Numbered from the stretch's first letter, positions 1 through 9,058 are shown. The stretch is 64,000 bases of DNA from Methylicorpusculum sp. (GCF_030651835.1 NZ_JAUSBX010000094.1:1-64000); one strand, 5' to 3'. Notes: generated from the letters alone by a model not told the origin. Numbers and translations are program-made.

Positions 1-100
1 GGGTGTAGGTGGTTGATTGAAAAGGCTTCTGCAACAGGGATGTTGCAGAGAGCTACAGGGACGTATTGATGCGTCCTTTGAAATCAAGCACCTACAACCT
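1..100. repeat. Palindromic intergenic element (copy 1)
   Basis: Imperfect inverted arms lie at about 2-25 and 75-99 (both carry GTAGGTG followed by TTGATT). Inside is a perfect 8-bp stem at 29-36/41-48 (CTGCAACA/TGTTGCAG) with a GGGA loop, and a second short stem (GGACG/CGTCC) at about 62-76. The nested architecture resembles the elements near 21.2 kb and 27.9 kb. The left edge may be cut by the window. Confidence 0.55.
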
Positions 101-177
101 TAATTCAAAGCGGGCGAGTAGTTACGTTGGATATTAAAAACCCAAATCATTGTAGCCCTTAGAACAATAGCTTTCGG

Positions 178-462
178 CTATGCCACATCCCGTGCGGCCT
201 CTTCAATGACGCTATCAGGAACGCCCAGTTTTTTTAATGCAGCGATCAATTTCGCTTCCTTGCTAAATGTAAATTGCGCTTCATCCCGGCGCAGCCCTTC
301 ACTAATGTATGACTTTAATAACGCCTGATAGCCTGAAAAGCCTTTATAGGGCGCAATCGTCTTCATAGACTCCACTACATCAACCGGAATACGTAAGGTA
401 ATTGAAGTCATAGGACGGTCTTTGGTTAAACGGTTTTTAAGAGTGTCAGAAATCATAGTCAT
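178..462 (-). CDS. Ribbon-helix-helix-type antitoxin (BrnA-like position)
   Basis: A 94-residue protein whose start overlaps the end of the upstream toxin gene by 17 bp, so the two are translated as a coupled pair in the usual BrnT-then-antitoxin order. The segment MTSITLRIPVDVVESMK at about residues 18-34, followed by GFSGYQALLKSYI, fits a beta-strand plus helices of a ribbon-helix-helix DNA-binding fold; the GYQxLL motif recurs in BrnA/CopG-like antitoxins. The family role is to bind and neutralise the toxin and repress the operon. It lacks the longer acidic N-terminus of typical BrnA, so the exact subfamily is uncertain. An internal Met at residue 18 could be an alternative start. Confidence 0.75.
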   Translation of the reverse strand: MTMISDTLKNRLTKDRPMTSITLRIPVDVVESMKTIAPYKGFSGYQALLKSYISEGLRRDEAQFTFSKEAKLIAALKKLGVPDSVIEEAARDVA

Positions 463-742
463 TGCGCTCAGTAATAGTAGCTTTTCTAGCCGAAATCAGT
501 CGGATAACTTCGCCTTCAACCTCAATATGCACGACAAAAAGCAATCGGCCAGACTCATCATAACCAATAACCGCATCTCGTGCTTCTTGGTTTCGCCCGG
601 CATCAACAAGCTTGAAAAAGGGATCAAAGAATACCTCGGTAGCGTGTTCGAAAGTTATTCCATCGTGTTTCTTTGGATTAGCCGTTGCTTTACGACCATT
701 CCAGGTAAAGATGATGCCATTTTTTTCAAAGCGTATATCCAT
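446..742 (-). CDS. brnT: BrnT family type II toxin (ribonuclease)
   Basis: A 98-residue protein matching BrnT along its full length: an N-terminal Phe-Thr-Trp segment, then KATANPKKHDGITFEHA, a VFFDP segment, a central IGYDESGRLLFVV strand and a C-terminal RLISARKATITER motif. BrnT toxins are RelE-fold ribonucleases that inhibit translation when free of antitoxin. It is the first gene of a two-gene operon with the RHH antitoxin. Whether it is active cannot be read from the sequence, but no conserved motif is missing and the frame is intact. Confidence 0.85.
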   Translation of the reverse strand: MDIRFEKNGIIFTWNGRKATANPKKHDGITFEHATEVFFDPFFKLVDAGRNQEARDAVIGYDESGRLLFVVHIEVEGEVIRLISARKATITERNDYDF

Positions 743-896
743 TAAACAATTTTATGCAACATATGTACATTGTCAATACATTATTGGATTGATTAACTTC
801 ACAACGAAAAATTGTTTAAAAGTACACGTAAAAACTAATTTTCTATTGGTTTTTGACAGCAATGTTCGACAGCCGAAAGGCTTAACTCACTCCGAC

Positions 897-1112
897 CTAA
901 AACCCACAAGACCCAGGAAGTTCGTGGCTTCCCGCACAAATATACAATAGCCCGCAACATTTGATATTGGTGGTTTTGTCTAGGGTAGCGATACCTCCAA
1001 AGTTAAAAGCCCAAGCAATAAAACGAGCCAAATGGCTTTCCGGAAACCAGTCATCCATTGATGAGGGTAACTGACACAGTGGTTGACGACTGGTTGGGAC
1101 AAAACGATTCAC
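897..1112 (-). pseudogene. Transposase N-terminal relic (IS1182/IS5-like)
   Basis: The first 33 or so residues of this 71-residue frame (FVPTSRQPLCQLPSSMDDW then FPESHLARFI) match the start of IS1182-type transposases, where a 'PPSLDDWLPEDHLARF' type motif precedes the DDE domain. The similarity stops abruptly after ARFI and no DDE core follows. The rest of the frame is low-quality sequence up to a stop. It is read as the remains of an insertion sequence. The imperfect inverted repeat around 1149-1181 (GCTATTTTAAC/GTTAAATAGC) may be part of the old element, but this is speculative. Confidence 0.6.
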
Positions 1113-1364
1113 AAGGCAAGCCTTTGCTGCAATTGGCCGTGAACATGTCGCTATTTTAACAAATATGATCCGTTAAATAGCAGGACATACTTATTTAGCT
1201 GCTCGCCAGACTCCTAGCCAGCGCGATCAACCTGCTGCATTTCAAATCATTCATTACCCGAAAATAAACGGCATTTTCTTTAACAATAGACATAGTTATA
1301 GACAAATTCACGTAAATTAGGGAAAATTGCCCGATAATTATAATAATTTTGAAACCTTACCTTA

Positions 1365-1811
1365 ATGTCTAAAATTTTCGTCCTCAATGGACCTAATCTA
1401 AATTTGCTGGGCGTCCGAGAACCATCGCTTTATGGCCATCAGACCCTGAAAGACATTCAAAATAACTTAGAGTTGCAAGCGGCGGAAATGGGGCATTCCC
1501 TGCACTTCTATCAGCATAATGCTGAGCATCTGATGGTGGAGCTTATCCATCAGGCCTTTGCCGAAAAGATAGACTTTATCATCATAAATCCTGCCGCTTT
1601 TACTCATACCAGCGTTGCTTTACGCGATGCTTTACTTGCTACAAAAATTCCGTTTATAGAAGTTCATCTATCTAACGTACACGCCCGTGAACCGTTTAGA
1701 AAACACTCCTATTTTTCAGATATAGCCGAAGGGATTATCTGCGGACTGGGAGCAATCGGGTACGAACTGGCTCTTAAAGCCGCTCATGAGATACTAGCCA
1801 AGAGACATTAA
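1365..1811 (+). CDS. aroQ: 3-dehydroquinate dehydratase, type II
   Basis: A 148-residue cytoplasmic enzyme of the shikimate pathway that dehydrates 3-dehydroquinate to 3-dehydroshikimate. The length is typical for the dodecameric type II family. Visible motifs are the N-terminal [18 protein letters not shown] with the catalytic loop Arg and Tyr, the [18 protein letters not shown] segment, and [17 protein letters not shown] with the conserved His and Arg. It ends 5 bp before accB, the classic aroQ-accB-accC order of many proteobacteria, which suggests cotranscription. Confidence 0.96.
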   Translation: MSKIFVLNGPNLNLLGVREPSLYGHQTLKDIQNNLELQAAEMGHSLHFYQHNAEHLMVELIHQAFAEKIDFIIINPAAFTHTSVALRDALLATKIPFIEVHLSNVHAREPFRKHSYFSDIAEGIICGLGAIGYELALKAAHEILAKRH

Positions 1812-1816
1812 AGACA

Positions 1817-2275
1817 ATGGATATAAGAAAAATAAAAAAGCTGATCGAGATTATCGAAGAATCAGACATTGCAGAAATAGAAATAAGCGAAGGTGAAGAG
1901 TCAGTCAGAATCAGCCGCTATTCAAGCGCTCCTGTTGCCTATGCTCCTGCTCCGCAAGCACCTACAGCGATTAATCTGGCTCCAGCTGCTGCGCCTGCCG
2001 CAGCACCAACACCAGCAGCAGCCGTTGAAAATAAAGCAAGCGGACATGTTGTAAAGTCCCCTATGGTTGGTACTTTTTACCGAACAGCATCTCCCGGCTC
2101 CAAGGCGTTCGTCGAAATAGGCCATGCCGTAAAAGTAGGCGATACGTTATGCATCATTGAGGCAATGAAAATACTTAACCAAATTGAGGCCGACAAGAGC
2201 GGGACTATCACTCAAATTTTGGTCGAGAATGGACAACCTGTCGAATATGACCAACCTTTATTCGTTATTGAATAA
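1817..2275 (+). CDS. accB: Biotin carboxyl carrier protein of acetyl-CoA carboxylase
   Basis: A 152-residue BCCP. Residues 1-37 form the conserved N-terminal helix and strand region, residues 38-70 are an Ala/Pro-rich flexible linker, and residues 75-152 form the biotinyl (lipoyl-like) domain with the biotin-accepting Lys118 in EAMKI. It carries CO2 from biotin carboxylase (AccC) to the carboxyltransferase for malonyl-CoA synthesis, the first committed step of fatty acid synthesis. It sits between aroQ (5 bp) and accC (20 bp). The accAD partner is not in the window. Confidence 0.97.
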   Translation: MDIRKIKKLIEIIEESDIAEIEISEGEESVRISRYSSAPVAYAPAPQAPTAINLAPAAAPAAAPTPAAAVENKASGHVVKSPMVGTFYRTASPGSKAFVEIGHAVKVGDTLCIIEAMKILNQIEADKSGTITQILVENGQPVEYDQPLFVIE

Positions 2276-2295
2276 CAACACTTAGGTGCCTGATC

Positions 2296-3642
2296 ATGTT
2301 CGATAAAATTGTCATTGCCAATAGAGGCGAAATTGCTCTGCGTATTTTGCGCGCCTGTCGCGAAATGGGCATTAAGGTGGTAGCGGTCCACTCATCTGCA
2401 GACCGTGATTTGAAACATGTCCGTCTTGCCGATGAATCAGTCTGCATCGGCCCCCCATCATCCAGCGAAAGCTATCTCAACATCCCGGCCATCATCAGTG
2501 CGGCTGAAGTCACCGATGCGGAAGCAATCCATCCTGGCTATGGGTTTTTATCAGAAAATGCCGATTTTTCGGAAAAAGTCCGACAAAGTGGATTTGTTTT
2601 CATTGGCCCGAACCCTGAAACCATCCGCTTGATGGGTGATAAAATTTCCGCCAAGAAAGCCATGAAAGCCGCAGGGATTCCCTGTGTTCCCGGTAACGGC
2701 GACCCGCTAGGCGATAACAACAAGAAAAATCTCAAGATGGCTCAGGAGATCGGTTACCCGGTCATCATTAAAGCCGCAGGCGGCGGTGGCGGCCGAGGCA
2801 TGCGAACCGTCCATACGGAAGCGGCATTGGTTAATGCCATCACGATGACCAAAGCCGAAGCTGAGGTCGCTTTCGGTAATGGTACGGTATACATGGAAAA
2901 ATTTCTGGAAGACCCCCGTCACATTGAGTTTCAAGTGATGGCCGATTCGCATGGAAATGCGATTCATCTGGGTGAACGGGATTGCTCCATGCAGCGCAGA
3001 CATCAAAAAGTTGTAGAAGAGGCGCCGGCTCCCGGAATTACTAAAGAGCAGCGCAACCGAATGGGTGATCTATGCGCCAAAGCCTGCCGAGACATCGGCT
3101 ATCTGGGCGCCGGCACGTTCGAATTTTTATACGAAAAAGGCGAATTCTTTTTCATTGAAATGAACACGCGAGTCCAGGTTGAACATCCGGTCACCGAAAT
3201 GATTACCGGCTTTGATATCGTTAAGGAACAACTGCGAATCGCCTATGGCTTACCGCTTTCAATTACGCAGGATCAGGTTATATTCCGCGGCCACGCCATT
3301 GAATGCCGGTTAAACGCTGAAGATCCCAAGACATTCATGCCCTGCCCCGGCACGATCAATCAGTTCCATATGCCGGGCGGACCAGGTATTCGTTGCGAAA
3401 CGCATATTTACAACGGCTATAAAGTACCGCCTTATTACGACTCAATGATCGGTAAACTGATCGCTTTTGGTGATGACAGAAACAGCGCCATTGCCAGAAT
3501 GAATACGGCATTGAGTGAAATCATCATCGACGGGATCAAAACCAATATCGAATTGCACAAGGATATTATGGCCGACCAGGGTTTTATCAGCGGCCAAAGG
3601 AATATTCATTATCTTGAGAAAAAATTAGGCATGACCTCCTGA
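2296..3642 (+). CDS. accC: Biotin carboxylase subunit of acetyl-CoA carboxylase
   Basis: A 448-residue ATP-grasp enzyme that carboxylates biotin on BCCP using ATP and bicarbonate. Visible parts are the N-terminal preATP-grasp domain ([18 protein letters not shown]), the glycine-rich ATP loop [11 protein letters not shown], the conserved [19 protein letters not shown] segment, the metal-binding [16 protein letters not shown] motif with catalytic Glu and Arg, and the C-terminal biotin_carb domain. The length is the usual one. It is the last gene of aroQ-accB-accC and a Rho-independent-type hairpin follows about 33 bp downstream. Confidence 0.97.
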   Translation: MFDKIVIANRGEIALRILRACREMGIKVVAVHSSADRDLKHVRLADESVCIGPPSSSESYLNIPAIISAAEVTDAEAIHPGYGFLSENADFSEKVRQSGFVFIGPNPETIRLMGDKISAKKAMKAAGIPCVPGNGDPLGDNNKKNLKMAQEIGYPVIIKAAGGGGGRGMRTVHTEAALVNAITMTKAEAEVAFGNGTVYMEKFLEDPRHIEFQVMADSHGNAIHLGERDCSMQRRHQKVVEEAPAPGITKEQRNRMGDLCAKACRDIGYLGAGTFEFLYEKGEFFFIEMNTRVQVEHPVTEMITGFDIVKEQLRIAYGLPLSITQDQVIFRGHAIECRLNAEDPKTFMPCPGTINQFHMPGGPGIRCETHIYNGYKVPPYYDSMIGKLIAFGDDRNSAIARMNTALSEIIIDGIKTNIELHKDIMADQGFISGQRNIHYLEKKLGMTS

Positions 3643-3674
3643 TGATGAAATACGCCGCGTGAAACTCTGTTTTC

Positions 3675-3701
3675 AGGCGCATCTTTAAGGATGCGCCTTT
3701 T
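3675..3701 (+). terminator. Rho-independent terminator after accC
   Basis: A 9-bp stem AGGCGCATC/GATGCGCCT with loop TTTAAG is followed directly by a short T tract. It lies 33 bp after the accC stop and closes the aroQ-accBC operon. Confidence 0.75.
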
Positions 3702-3853
3702 GCAGAAAACTACTTAATATGGCGTTATAACTTGAAACGCAATCAATTTCAGACACTCATTTCTTCACAAAACTTTTGTACTGAACAGCCCTTCAACTCA
3801 CTACCGCATAATGGAATTTTAAGTTTTAACCATTATTTTGAAGTTAACCCCAA

Positions 3854-3876
3854 AGAGCAGACATCCGTCTGCTTTT
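3854..3876 (+). terminator. Hairpin with T tract in the prmA leader (attenuator-like)
   Basis: A perfect 7-bp stem AGCAGAC/GTCTGCT with an ATCC loop is followed by a short T tract, ending about 22 bp before the prmA start. It could be a leftover terminator or an attenuator in the prmA leader. Apart from this hairpin, 3702-3898 shows nothing recognisable. Confidence 0.45.
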
Positions 3877-3898
3877 GTATTTTAGAATGTGCAAACTC

Positions 3899-4777
3899 AT
3901 GTCCTGGCACCAATTATCTGTTACCACCAATGAACATATAGCCCCCGAACTCGCTGACTATTTCAGTGAAATCGGCGCGGTCTCAGTGACCTACATGGAT
4001 GCCGAAGATCAACCGGTTTATGAACCGCTACCCGGCGAAACAATAATATGGCCCAACACCCGGGTCATTGCCTTGTTTGAACTTGAGTTTGACCCTGATC
4101 AGATAAAAACATCGGTAAATGAGCAGTTTAATAGCGGGCTTTCTCAATGGACCTATGAAAGACTGGAAGATCAGGCCTGGGAACGCAGCTGGATGGCTTA
4201 TTATCAACCGATGAAATTTGCCGACCGGCTTTGGGTCTGCCCTACCGGCCAGGAACAACACGAACCCGGAACGGTCTGCCTCACTCTCGACCCCGGACTG
4301 GCATTCGGCACAGGCACTCACCCGACCACTGCGCTGTGCCTGGAATGGCTGGCAAGTCATGATTTAACGGATAAAGTCGTGATTGATTACGGCTGCGGTT
4401 CGGGTATTTTAGCGGTAGCCGCTGTGCTGCTGGGAGCCCGCGAGGCGCATGCCATCGATATTGACCCCCAGGCACTGACAGCCACCGAAGAAAATGCCCG
4501 AAAAAACCATATCCCGGACCGCATAACCTGCTATTTGCCGGACAATTTTGTACCTTTTCAAGCCGATGTTGTCCTCGCCAACATTCTGGCTAAACCGCTG
4601 ATTGACTTATCAACGGCTATTTCCGGATTAGTCGCGCCTGCAGGTTGCCTGGTTTTATCCGGCATCTTAAATGAACAAGCGCCGTCTGTTGCAGAAGCCT
4701 ATACTCCCTTGATCGATCTAGGCCAGCCCGTGCAGCAAGATGATTGGTGCCGGCTTGATGGTATAAAAAAGGCGTGA
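3899..4777 (+). CDS. prmA: Ribosomal protein L11 methyltransferase
   Basis: A 292-residue SAM-dependent enzyme that trimethylates ribosomal protein L11. The start is placed at the ATG giving MSWHQLSV because the family begins MPWxQL; an upstream in-frame ATG would add 8 residues with no family support. The N-terminal substrate-binding domain (about 1-95) contains VSVTYMDAEDQPVYEPLPGE, and the catalytic domain shows LDPGLAFGTGTHPTT, the SAM motif VIDYGCGSGILAVAA, and VVLANILAKPL. It is followed after 3 bp by a DUF3426 gene and then an RlmI-like gene, a compact operon. Confidence 0.95.
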   Translation: MSWHQLSVTTNEHIAPELADYFSEIGAVSVTYMDAEDQPVYEPLPGETIIWPNTRVIALFELEFDPDQIKTSVNEQFNSGLSQWTYERLEDQAWERSWMAYYQPMKFADRLWVCPTGQEQHEPGTVCLTLDPGLAFGTGTHPTTALCLEWLASHDLTDKVVIDYGCGSGILAVAAVLLGAREAHAIDIDPQALTATEENARKNHIPDRITCYLPDNFVPFQADVVLANILAKPLIDLSTAISGLVAPAGCLVLSGILNEQAPSVAEAYTPLIDLGQPVQQDDWCRLDGIKKA

Positions 4778-4780
4778 ACC

Positions 4781-5431
4781 ATGTTTACTGACTGCCCTGA
4801 ATGTCAAACCCGTCAAACCCTGACTATTGAACAGCTGCGCCTTAACCGCGGTTTAATGCGCTGTTCAAATTGCAATACGCTGTTTGATGCATTAAAGCAA
4901 CTCAGCGAAAACACCTCGGAAGCACCGCAAAAAATCGAGACTAAAGAACCGGCAATCAATTGGCTGAAATCACCTGAAATACCCAATGCAAAAATTTGGG
5001 GCTCGGCTCTGGCTTTCAATTTACTGTTACTGGTCAGCCAGGGTGTTTATTTTTATGGGGACGACGTTCTACAAAATCCGTCATTAAGACAGCAACTGGA
5101 GCGAGGCTGCCAAACGCTGGGTTGCAGGCTGCCCGCCTATAAAAACCGGGATGAGCTGGTCGTGATGCAAAGTGCGTTGACCGAAAAAAACGGCTTCTAT
5201 GAATTTTCTTCGGTTATCATCAATCAGGCCGAATTTGCTCAAAATTATCCCAGCATTAAATTAACTCTGCTAAATCTTAACGGTGAGCCTTTGGCTCAAC
5301 GCATCTTTTTAGCCAAACACTACTTGAATGCAGGCAACAGCGCTATTGCCTCAAATCAATCATTTCAAGTCTCCCTAGCCATTGTCCCCACTGAAAAAAC
5401 GATCGGTGGTTACACTTTTGAGCTGATATAA
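4781..5431 (+). CDS. Zinc-ribbon / DUF3426 single-pass membrane protein
   Basis: A 216-residue protein with an N-terminal MJ0042-type zinc ribbon (CPECQT at 5-10 and CSNC at about 29-32), a charged linker, one transmembrane helix at about residues 73-92 (LAFNLLLLVSQGVYFY) and a C-terminal DUF3426 domain that should be periplasmic. Function is unknown; the family commonly sits next to prmA in gammaproteobacteria, as here (3 bp gap on either side). The zinc ribbon would face the cytoplasm. Confidence 0.85.
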   Translation: MFTDCPECQTRQTLTIEQLRLNRGLMRCSNCNTLFDALKQLSENTSEAPQKIETKEPAINWLKSPEIPNAKIWGSALAFNLLLLVSQGVYFYGDDVLQNPSLRQQLERGCQTLGCRLPAYKNRDELVVMQSALTEKNGFYEFSSVIINQAEFAQNYPSIKLTLLNLNGEPLAQRIFLAKHYLNAGNSAIASNQSFQVSLAIVPTEKTIGGYTFELI

Positions 5432-5434
5432 AAC

Positions 5435-6631
5435 ATGGCTTACCCTGAACTTTACTTAAAGAAAAACGAAGATAAACGCTTGCGAAAAGGCCATGTCTGG
5501 GTCTTTAGCAATGAAGTGGATACGCATCGCTCGCCTTTGGATCAATTTGCGCCCGGCGATCTGGTCAATATTGTCACCGATGACGGCAAACCGGTAGGCA
5601 CAGCCTATGTTAATCCTCAAACACTGATTGCAGCCCGCCTTTTATCGAGAAAGCTGAATCTATCCTGTGGTATCAATTTTTTTAAATCACGCCTGACAAC
5701 CGCGTTACGACTAAGAGAGCAACTGTTTAACAAACCTTTCTATCGATTAATTTTCGGTGAGAGTGATGGCTTACCGGGTTTAGTGATTGACCGCTTTGAC
5801 CGCGTATTTTCGGTGCAAATCACAAGTGCCGGCATTGAAAAACACAAATCTTTTTTGATGTCCGCACTCATTGAACTGTTTAATCCTGAAGCGATCGTGC
5901 TCAAAAACGAAAACAGCCAACGAGCACTTGAAGGCTTATCCCAGGAAAATGAAATCGGCTATGGAAAAATGCCCGAAGCTCTTGTCATTGAAGAAAATGG
6001 TGTAAAATTCGTCATTGATGTTTTAACCGGCCAAAAAACCGGCTGGTTTTATGACCATCGCAACAGTCGGCGTGAATTAATGGGTTTATGCCGTGATCGG
6101 ACCGTACTGGATTTATTTTCTTACACGGGAGCGTGGGCTATTCCCGCTGCAAAAAATAGGGCTGAGCATGTCACTTGTGTTGATGCTTCCGCTGCTGCAC
6201 TGGCACTTGCATCCGAAAACGCCAGACTCAATGAGGTTGAACAACGGGTTGACTGTATCCAGAGTGATGTATTTGATTTTCTTAAAACCGCGCGTTCAGA
6301 TAAGCGTAGTTTTGACATTATTGTTCTGGACCCGCCGGCATTGATCAAGCGCAAAAAAGACTTTAAACAGGGCTTTGAGGCTTACCGGAGACTGAATGAC
6401 ATGGCATTACAGATTTTGTCGCCAAACGGCATACTCATATCGGCATCTTGCTCGCATCATCTTAGCCGCGAAAATCTGCATGAACTGCTGCGCGCATCCG
6501 CACGTCACATTGACCGGCACTTGACTTTTTTTGGAACCGGAGGCCAAGGTCCTGATCATCCTATTCATCCAGGCATGCCGGAAACGGAATATCTGAAAAC
6601 CTATTTCTGCTATGTGTCGCCAAGTTTATAA
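5435..6631 (+). CDS. rlmI: Class I SAM-dependent rRNA cytosine-C5 methyltransferase, RlmI-like
   Basis: A 398-residue protein with an N-terminal PUA domain (KNEDKRLRKGHVWVFSNEV, about 8-26), an EEHUB-like middle part with FGESDGLPGLVIDRF, and a C-terminal Rossmann methyltransferase. Catalytic-domain motifs are VLDLFSYTGAWAIPAA (SAM binding), FDIIVLDPPAL, and ISASCSHHLS containing the expected catalytic Cys. The family methylates C1962 of 23S rRNA in E. coli; the specific target here is inferred from similarity. Third gene of the prmA operon. Confidence 0.85.
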   Translation: MAYPELYLKKNEDKRLRKGHVWVFSNEVDTHRSPLDQFAPGDLVNIVTDDGKPVGTAYVNPQTLIAARLLSRKLNLSCGINFFKSRLTTALRLREQLFNKPFYRLIFGESDGLPGLVIDRFDRVFSVQITSAGIEKHKSFLMSALIELFNPEAIVLKNENSQRALEGLSQENEIGYGKMPEALVIEENGVKFVIDVLTGQKTGWFYDHRNSRRELMGLCRDRTVLDLFSYTGAWAIPAAKNRAEHVTCVDASAAALALASENARLNEVEQRVDCIQSDVFDFLKTARSDKRSFDIIVLDPPALIKRKKDFKQGFEAYRRLNDMALQILSPNGILISASCSHHLSRENLHELLRASARHIDRHLTFFGTGGQGPDHPIHPGMPETEYLKTYFCYVSPSL

Positions 6632-6654
6632 CTGAATTTATAAAATAGTTACCC

Positions 6655-6849
6655 GTGACCAATAACCAAACTTCGCTTACCTGCGCACTCTGTAATCTGC
6701 CCGTCACCATTAAAGGCTTTTCTTTAAAAACCGAAGAGGGTGATATAAATTTTTGCTGCGGTGGTTGTAAAAGTATCTATGAATTACTTAACGCCGACAA
6801 GTTGATGCCATCCACTAAAACTAAAACAAAGAGAGGTCTTATCAAATGA
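6655..6849 (+). CDS. Stand-alone P-type ATPase N-terminal metal-binding domain-like protein
   Basis: A 64-residue protein starting at GTG. It has a CALCNLPV pair of cysteines at 10 and 13 and a CCGGCKSIYELLN segment near 36-48, matching the cysteine-rich putative metal-binding domain found at the N-terminus of CcoI/FixI-type copper-transporting P-type ATPases. Here the domain stands alone with no ATPase attached. Its last bases overlap the next gene as ATGA, so the two are probably translationally coupled. A metal-handling role is inference from the cysteines. Confidence 0.6.
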   Translation: MTNNQTSLTCALCNLPVTIKGFSLKTEEGDINFCCGGCKSIYELLNADKLMPSTKTKTKRGLIK

Positions 6850-7391
6850 AAACCTGTGAAACCTGTACCCATCGCGTCGAAATAGGTCGGCATTACAAAG
6901 AACAGCCCGTTTGGATACGAGGCATTGGGATGGTGCTCGTGTATTTACCGATCATTACGCTGCCTTTTGTTTTTCTCAGTGCCTACCTGACGTATTACCA
7001 TCTACGCATGATGGGTGCCAAAAATATCAAAACTTTATCGGACTTTCTGCCCAACAGAAGCAGCCACCGGTATACACTGAAAGATCAAATTACCATGGAT
7101 GCCTCATTTAAAGGCAGCACATCCCAATACAAACTGTTTTGGATATTGAACTGCACCTGGTATTGCCCGGTGAGCGTGGCGCTGTTCGAATGGCATGCCT
7201 ATATGGTCAAAATCGTTGAAAACTGGTGGTGTCCTTTTGGTCACGATAAAAAGGACGGTTACATGGAAGGCGCTATCGACCAGTCTTTTTGGCATGTTTA
7301 TCCGCATGACAAGGCTAAATTAAACCCTGAAGACCGCGACAATCCTATATGGAACGAAGAGTTTTCCTCTGAAAACAAGCCCAACAGTTAA
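6846..7391 (+). CDS. Uncharacterised Cys/Trp-rich membrane protein
   Basis: A 181-residue protein I do not recognise. It begins with a CETC pair, then has a strong hydrophobic stretch at about residues 26-52 (GIGMVLVYLPIITLPFVFL), and a second hydrophobic, Trp/Cys-rich segment at about 115-150 containing NCTWYCPVSVALFEW and WWCPFGHDKKDGY. It is coupled by an ATGA overlap to the preceding metal-binding-domain-like gene. The two CxxC-type sites and the partner suggest metal or thiol chemistry at the membrane, but this is inference only. About 125 bp without features follow. Confidence 0.6.
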   Translation: MKTCETCTHRVEIGRHYKEQPVWIRGIGMVLVYLPIITLPFVFLSAYLTYYHLRMMGAKNIKTLSDFLPNRSSHRYTLKDQITMDASFKGSTSQYKLFWILNCTWYCPVSVALFEWHAYMVKIVENWWCPFGHDKKDGYMEGAIDQSFWHVYPHDKAKLNPEDRDNPIWNEEFSSENKPNS

Positions 7392-7516
7392 CACGTGATG
7401 TTTTTCAGCGGAGCAACAAAATAAAGTTGATGCACCTTGTAGGTTGCGGTTGGCGTGACAGCTAACCCAGCCTAAACAATTACTCAGTTGTTTTTTATAT
7501 TTAACTGTCTCTGTCG

Positions 7517-8029
7517 ATGAATAGCTTGACCGGATTCGGCCCCATTGCCACTGCCGAGTCTAAAATACTGATTTTAGGCTCGATGCCCGGCGTTCAATCT
7601 TTACAAAAAACCCAGTATTACGGCCACCCACGCAACGCATTTTGGCCGATTATGGCCGCACTGTTTAATGACTTTGACTCGATTGATTATGAGGCTAAAA
7701 AACGCATGCTTGAACGAGGCGGCATTGCTGTTTGGGATGTAATCCAAAACTGTAACCGACGCGGGAGTTTGGATGCCCACATTGAAAAAACATCTATCCA
7801 ACCAAATAATTTCCGCTGTTTTTTTAATGAACACCCTAACATCACCACTGTTTTTTTTAACGGGGCTACTGCCGAAAAACTGTTTAAAAGTTTTGTTCTA
7901 TCCACGCTTGATCCGTCTATTAACACGCGCGTATACCACCGTTTACCGTCGACAAGCCCAGCCAATGCCGGCCTTTCTCTTCATGACAAGACCCGGATCT
8001 GGAAATCAGCATTAGCCGCTGTTTTATAA
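7517..8029 (+). CDS. DNA-deoxyinosine / mismatch uracil glycosylase (UDG superfamily, family 6-like)
   Basis: A 170-residue base-excision repair enzyme. It carries LILGSMPGVQSLQKTQYY followed by HPRNAFWPIMA near the N-terminus and a second active-site loop HRLPSTSPANA near residue 141, both characteristic of the hypoxanthine-DNA glycosylase branch of the uracil-DNA glycosylase superfamily. It should remove deaminated bases from DNA. The gene stands alone on the + strand, 57 bp before dusB. Confidence 0.85.
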   Translation: MNSLTGFGPIATAESKILILGSMPGVQSLQKTQYYGHPRNAFWPIMAALFNDFDSIDYEAKKRMLERGGIAVWDVIQNCNRRGSLDAHIEKTSIQPNNFRCFFNEHPNITTVFFNGATAEKLFKSFVLSTLDPSINTRVYHRLPSTSPANAGLSLHDKTRIWKSALAAVL

Positions 8030-8086
8030 ACCCCTTTTTACGTTTATTGCGGTATGATACCCGCCCTTTTTTGAATATTAATCACG

Positions 8087-9055
8087 ATGCAGATAGGCCC
8101 TTATACCCTCGACAGCCCCTTGATTCTTGCACCGATGGCCGGCGTGACTGATCTGCCGTTCAGAAATTTGTGCAAGGTATTGGGCGCAGGGCTCGCTGTA
8201 TCTGAAATGGTCACTTCAAAACCAGACTTGCAACAACATAAAAAAACGCTGCTCAAATCCGAACAAACAGGAGAAACCGGATTACGTTCCGTTCAAATTT
8301 TGGGCACGGATCCGACACACATGGCCGAAGCCGCCAAAATCAATGTTGATCGAGGCGCACAAATCATCGATATCAACATGGGCTGCCCTGCCAAAAAAGT
8401 CTGCTCAGTTGCCGCAGGTTCGGCCCTCATGAGAGATGAAGCCTTGGTTTCCCAAATTCTTGAAGCCGTTGTCAATGCAGTGTCAGTGCCTGTTACGTTA
8501 AAGATGCGGACGGGCTGGGATCCGCAAAACCGTAACGCATTAGCCATTGCAACTATTGCTGAAACTGCCGGGATAGCCGCACTGACAATTCATGGCAGAA
8601 CCCGTGCCTGTAAGTTTTCTGGTCACGCTGAATACGAAACAATAAGACAGATTAAAGAGGCCGTCAGAATTCCGGTCATCGCCAACGGCGACATCACCTG
8701 TCCGCAAAAAGCGCATGAGGTTCTTAGTTACACGGGAGCTGATGCCTTGATGATTGGCCGGGGTGCCCAAGGCAATCCCTGGATATTTAAAGAGATAGAC
8801 CATTATCTCCAAACCGGGAGTGTTCTAAAAAGACCCGATGTTTTACAATTAAAAAACACGGTTATGGAACACCTGGATCAACTCTACAGTTTCTACGGAA
8901 ACTTAACCGGTGTTAGAATAGCGAGAAAACATATCGGTTGGTATTTTGGCCATCTAGGCAGCTTACCGACTTCAATCGCAGATAAAATCAATAAGGCTCA
9001 GCAACCGCCTGAGCAGTTAGCGTCAGTTAACCTGGCCTTTACCCTCTTTACTTAA
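8087..9055 (+). CDS. dusB: tRNA-dihydrouridine synthase B
   Basis: A 322-residue FMN-dependent TIM-barrel enzyme that reduces uridine to dihydrouridine in tRNA. Diagnostic segments are LAPMAGVTDLPFRNLC at the N-terminus, IDINMGCPAKKVC with the catalytic Cys, LKMRTGWD, LTIHGRTRACKFSG, IPVIANGDI and DALMIGRGAQGNPWIF. The fis gene starts 3 bp after its stop; dusB-fis is a conserved gammaproteobacterial operon in which fis expression depends on dusB. Confidence 0.96.
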   Translation: MQIGPYTLDSPLILAPMAGVTDLPFRNLCKVLGAGLAVSEMVTSKPDLQQHKKTLLKSEQTGETGLRSVQILGTDPTHMAEAAKINVDRGAQIIDINMGCPAKKVCSVAAGSALMRDEALVSQILEAVVNAVSVPVTLKMRTGWDPQNRNALAIATIAETAGIAALTIHGRTRACKFSGHAEYETIRQIKEAVRIPVIANGDITCPQKAHEVLSYTGADALMIGRGAQGNPWIFKEIDHYLQTGSVLKRPDVLQLKNTVMEHLDQLYSFYGNLTGVRIARKHIGWYFGHLGSLPTSIADKINKAQQPPEQLASVNLAFTLFT

Positions 9056-9058
9056 GAA

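Noticed and set aside
3732-3941. Small + strand ORF upstream of prmA
   Set aside because: It overlaps the prmA start in another frame, crosses a terminator-like hairpin and has no family resemblance.
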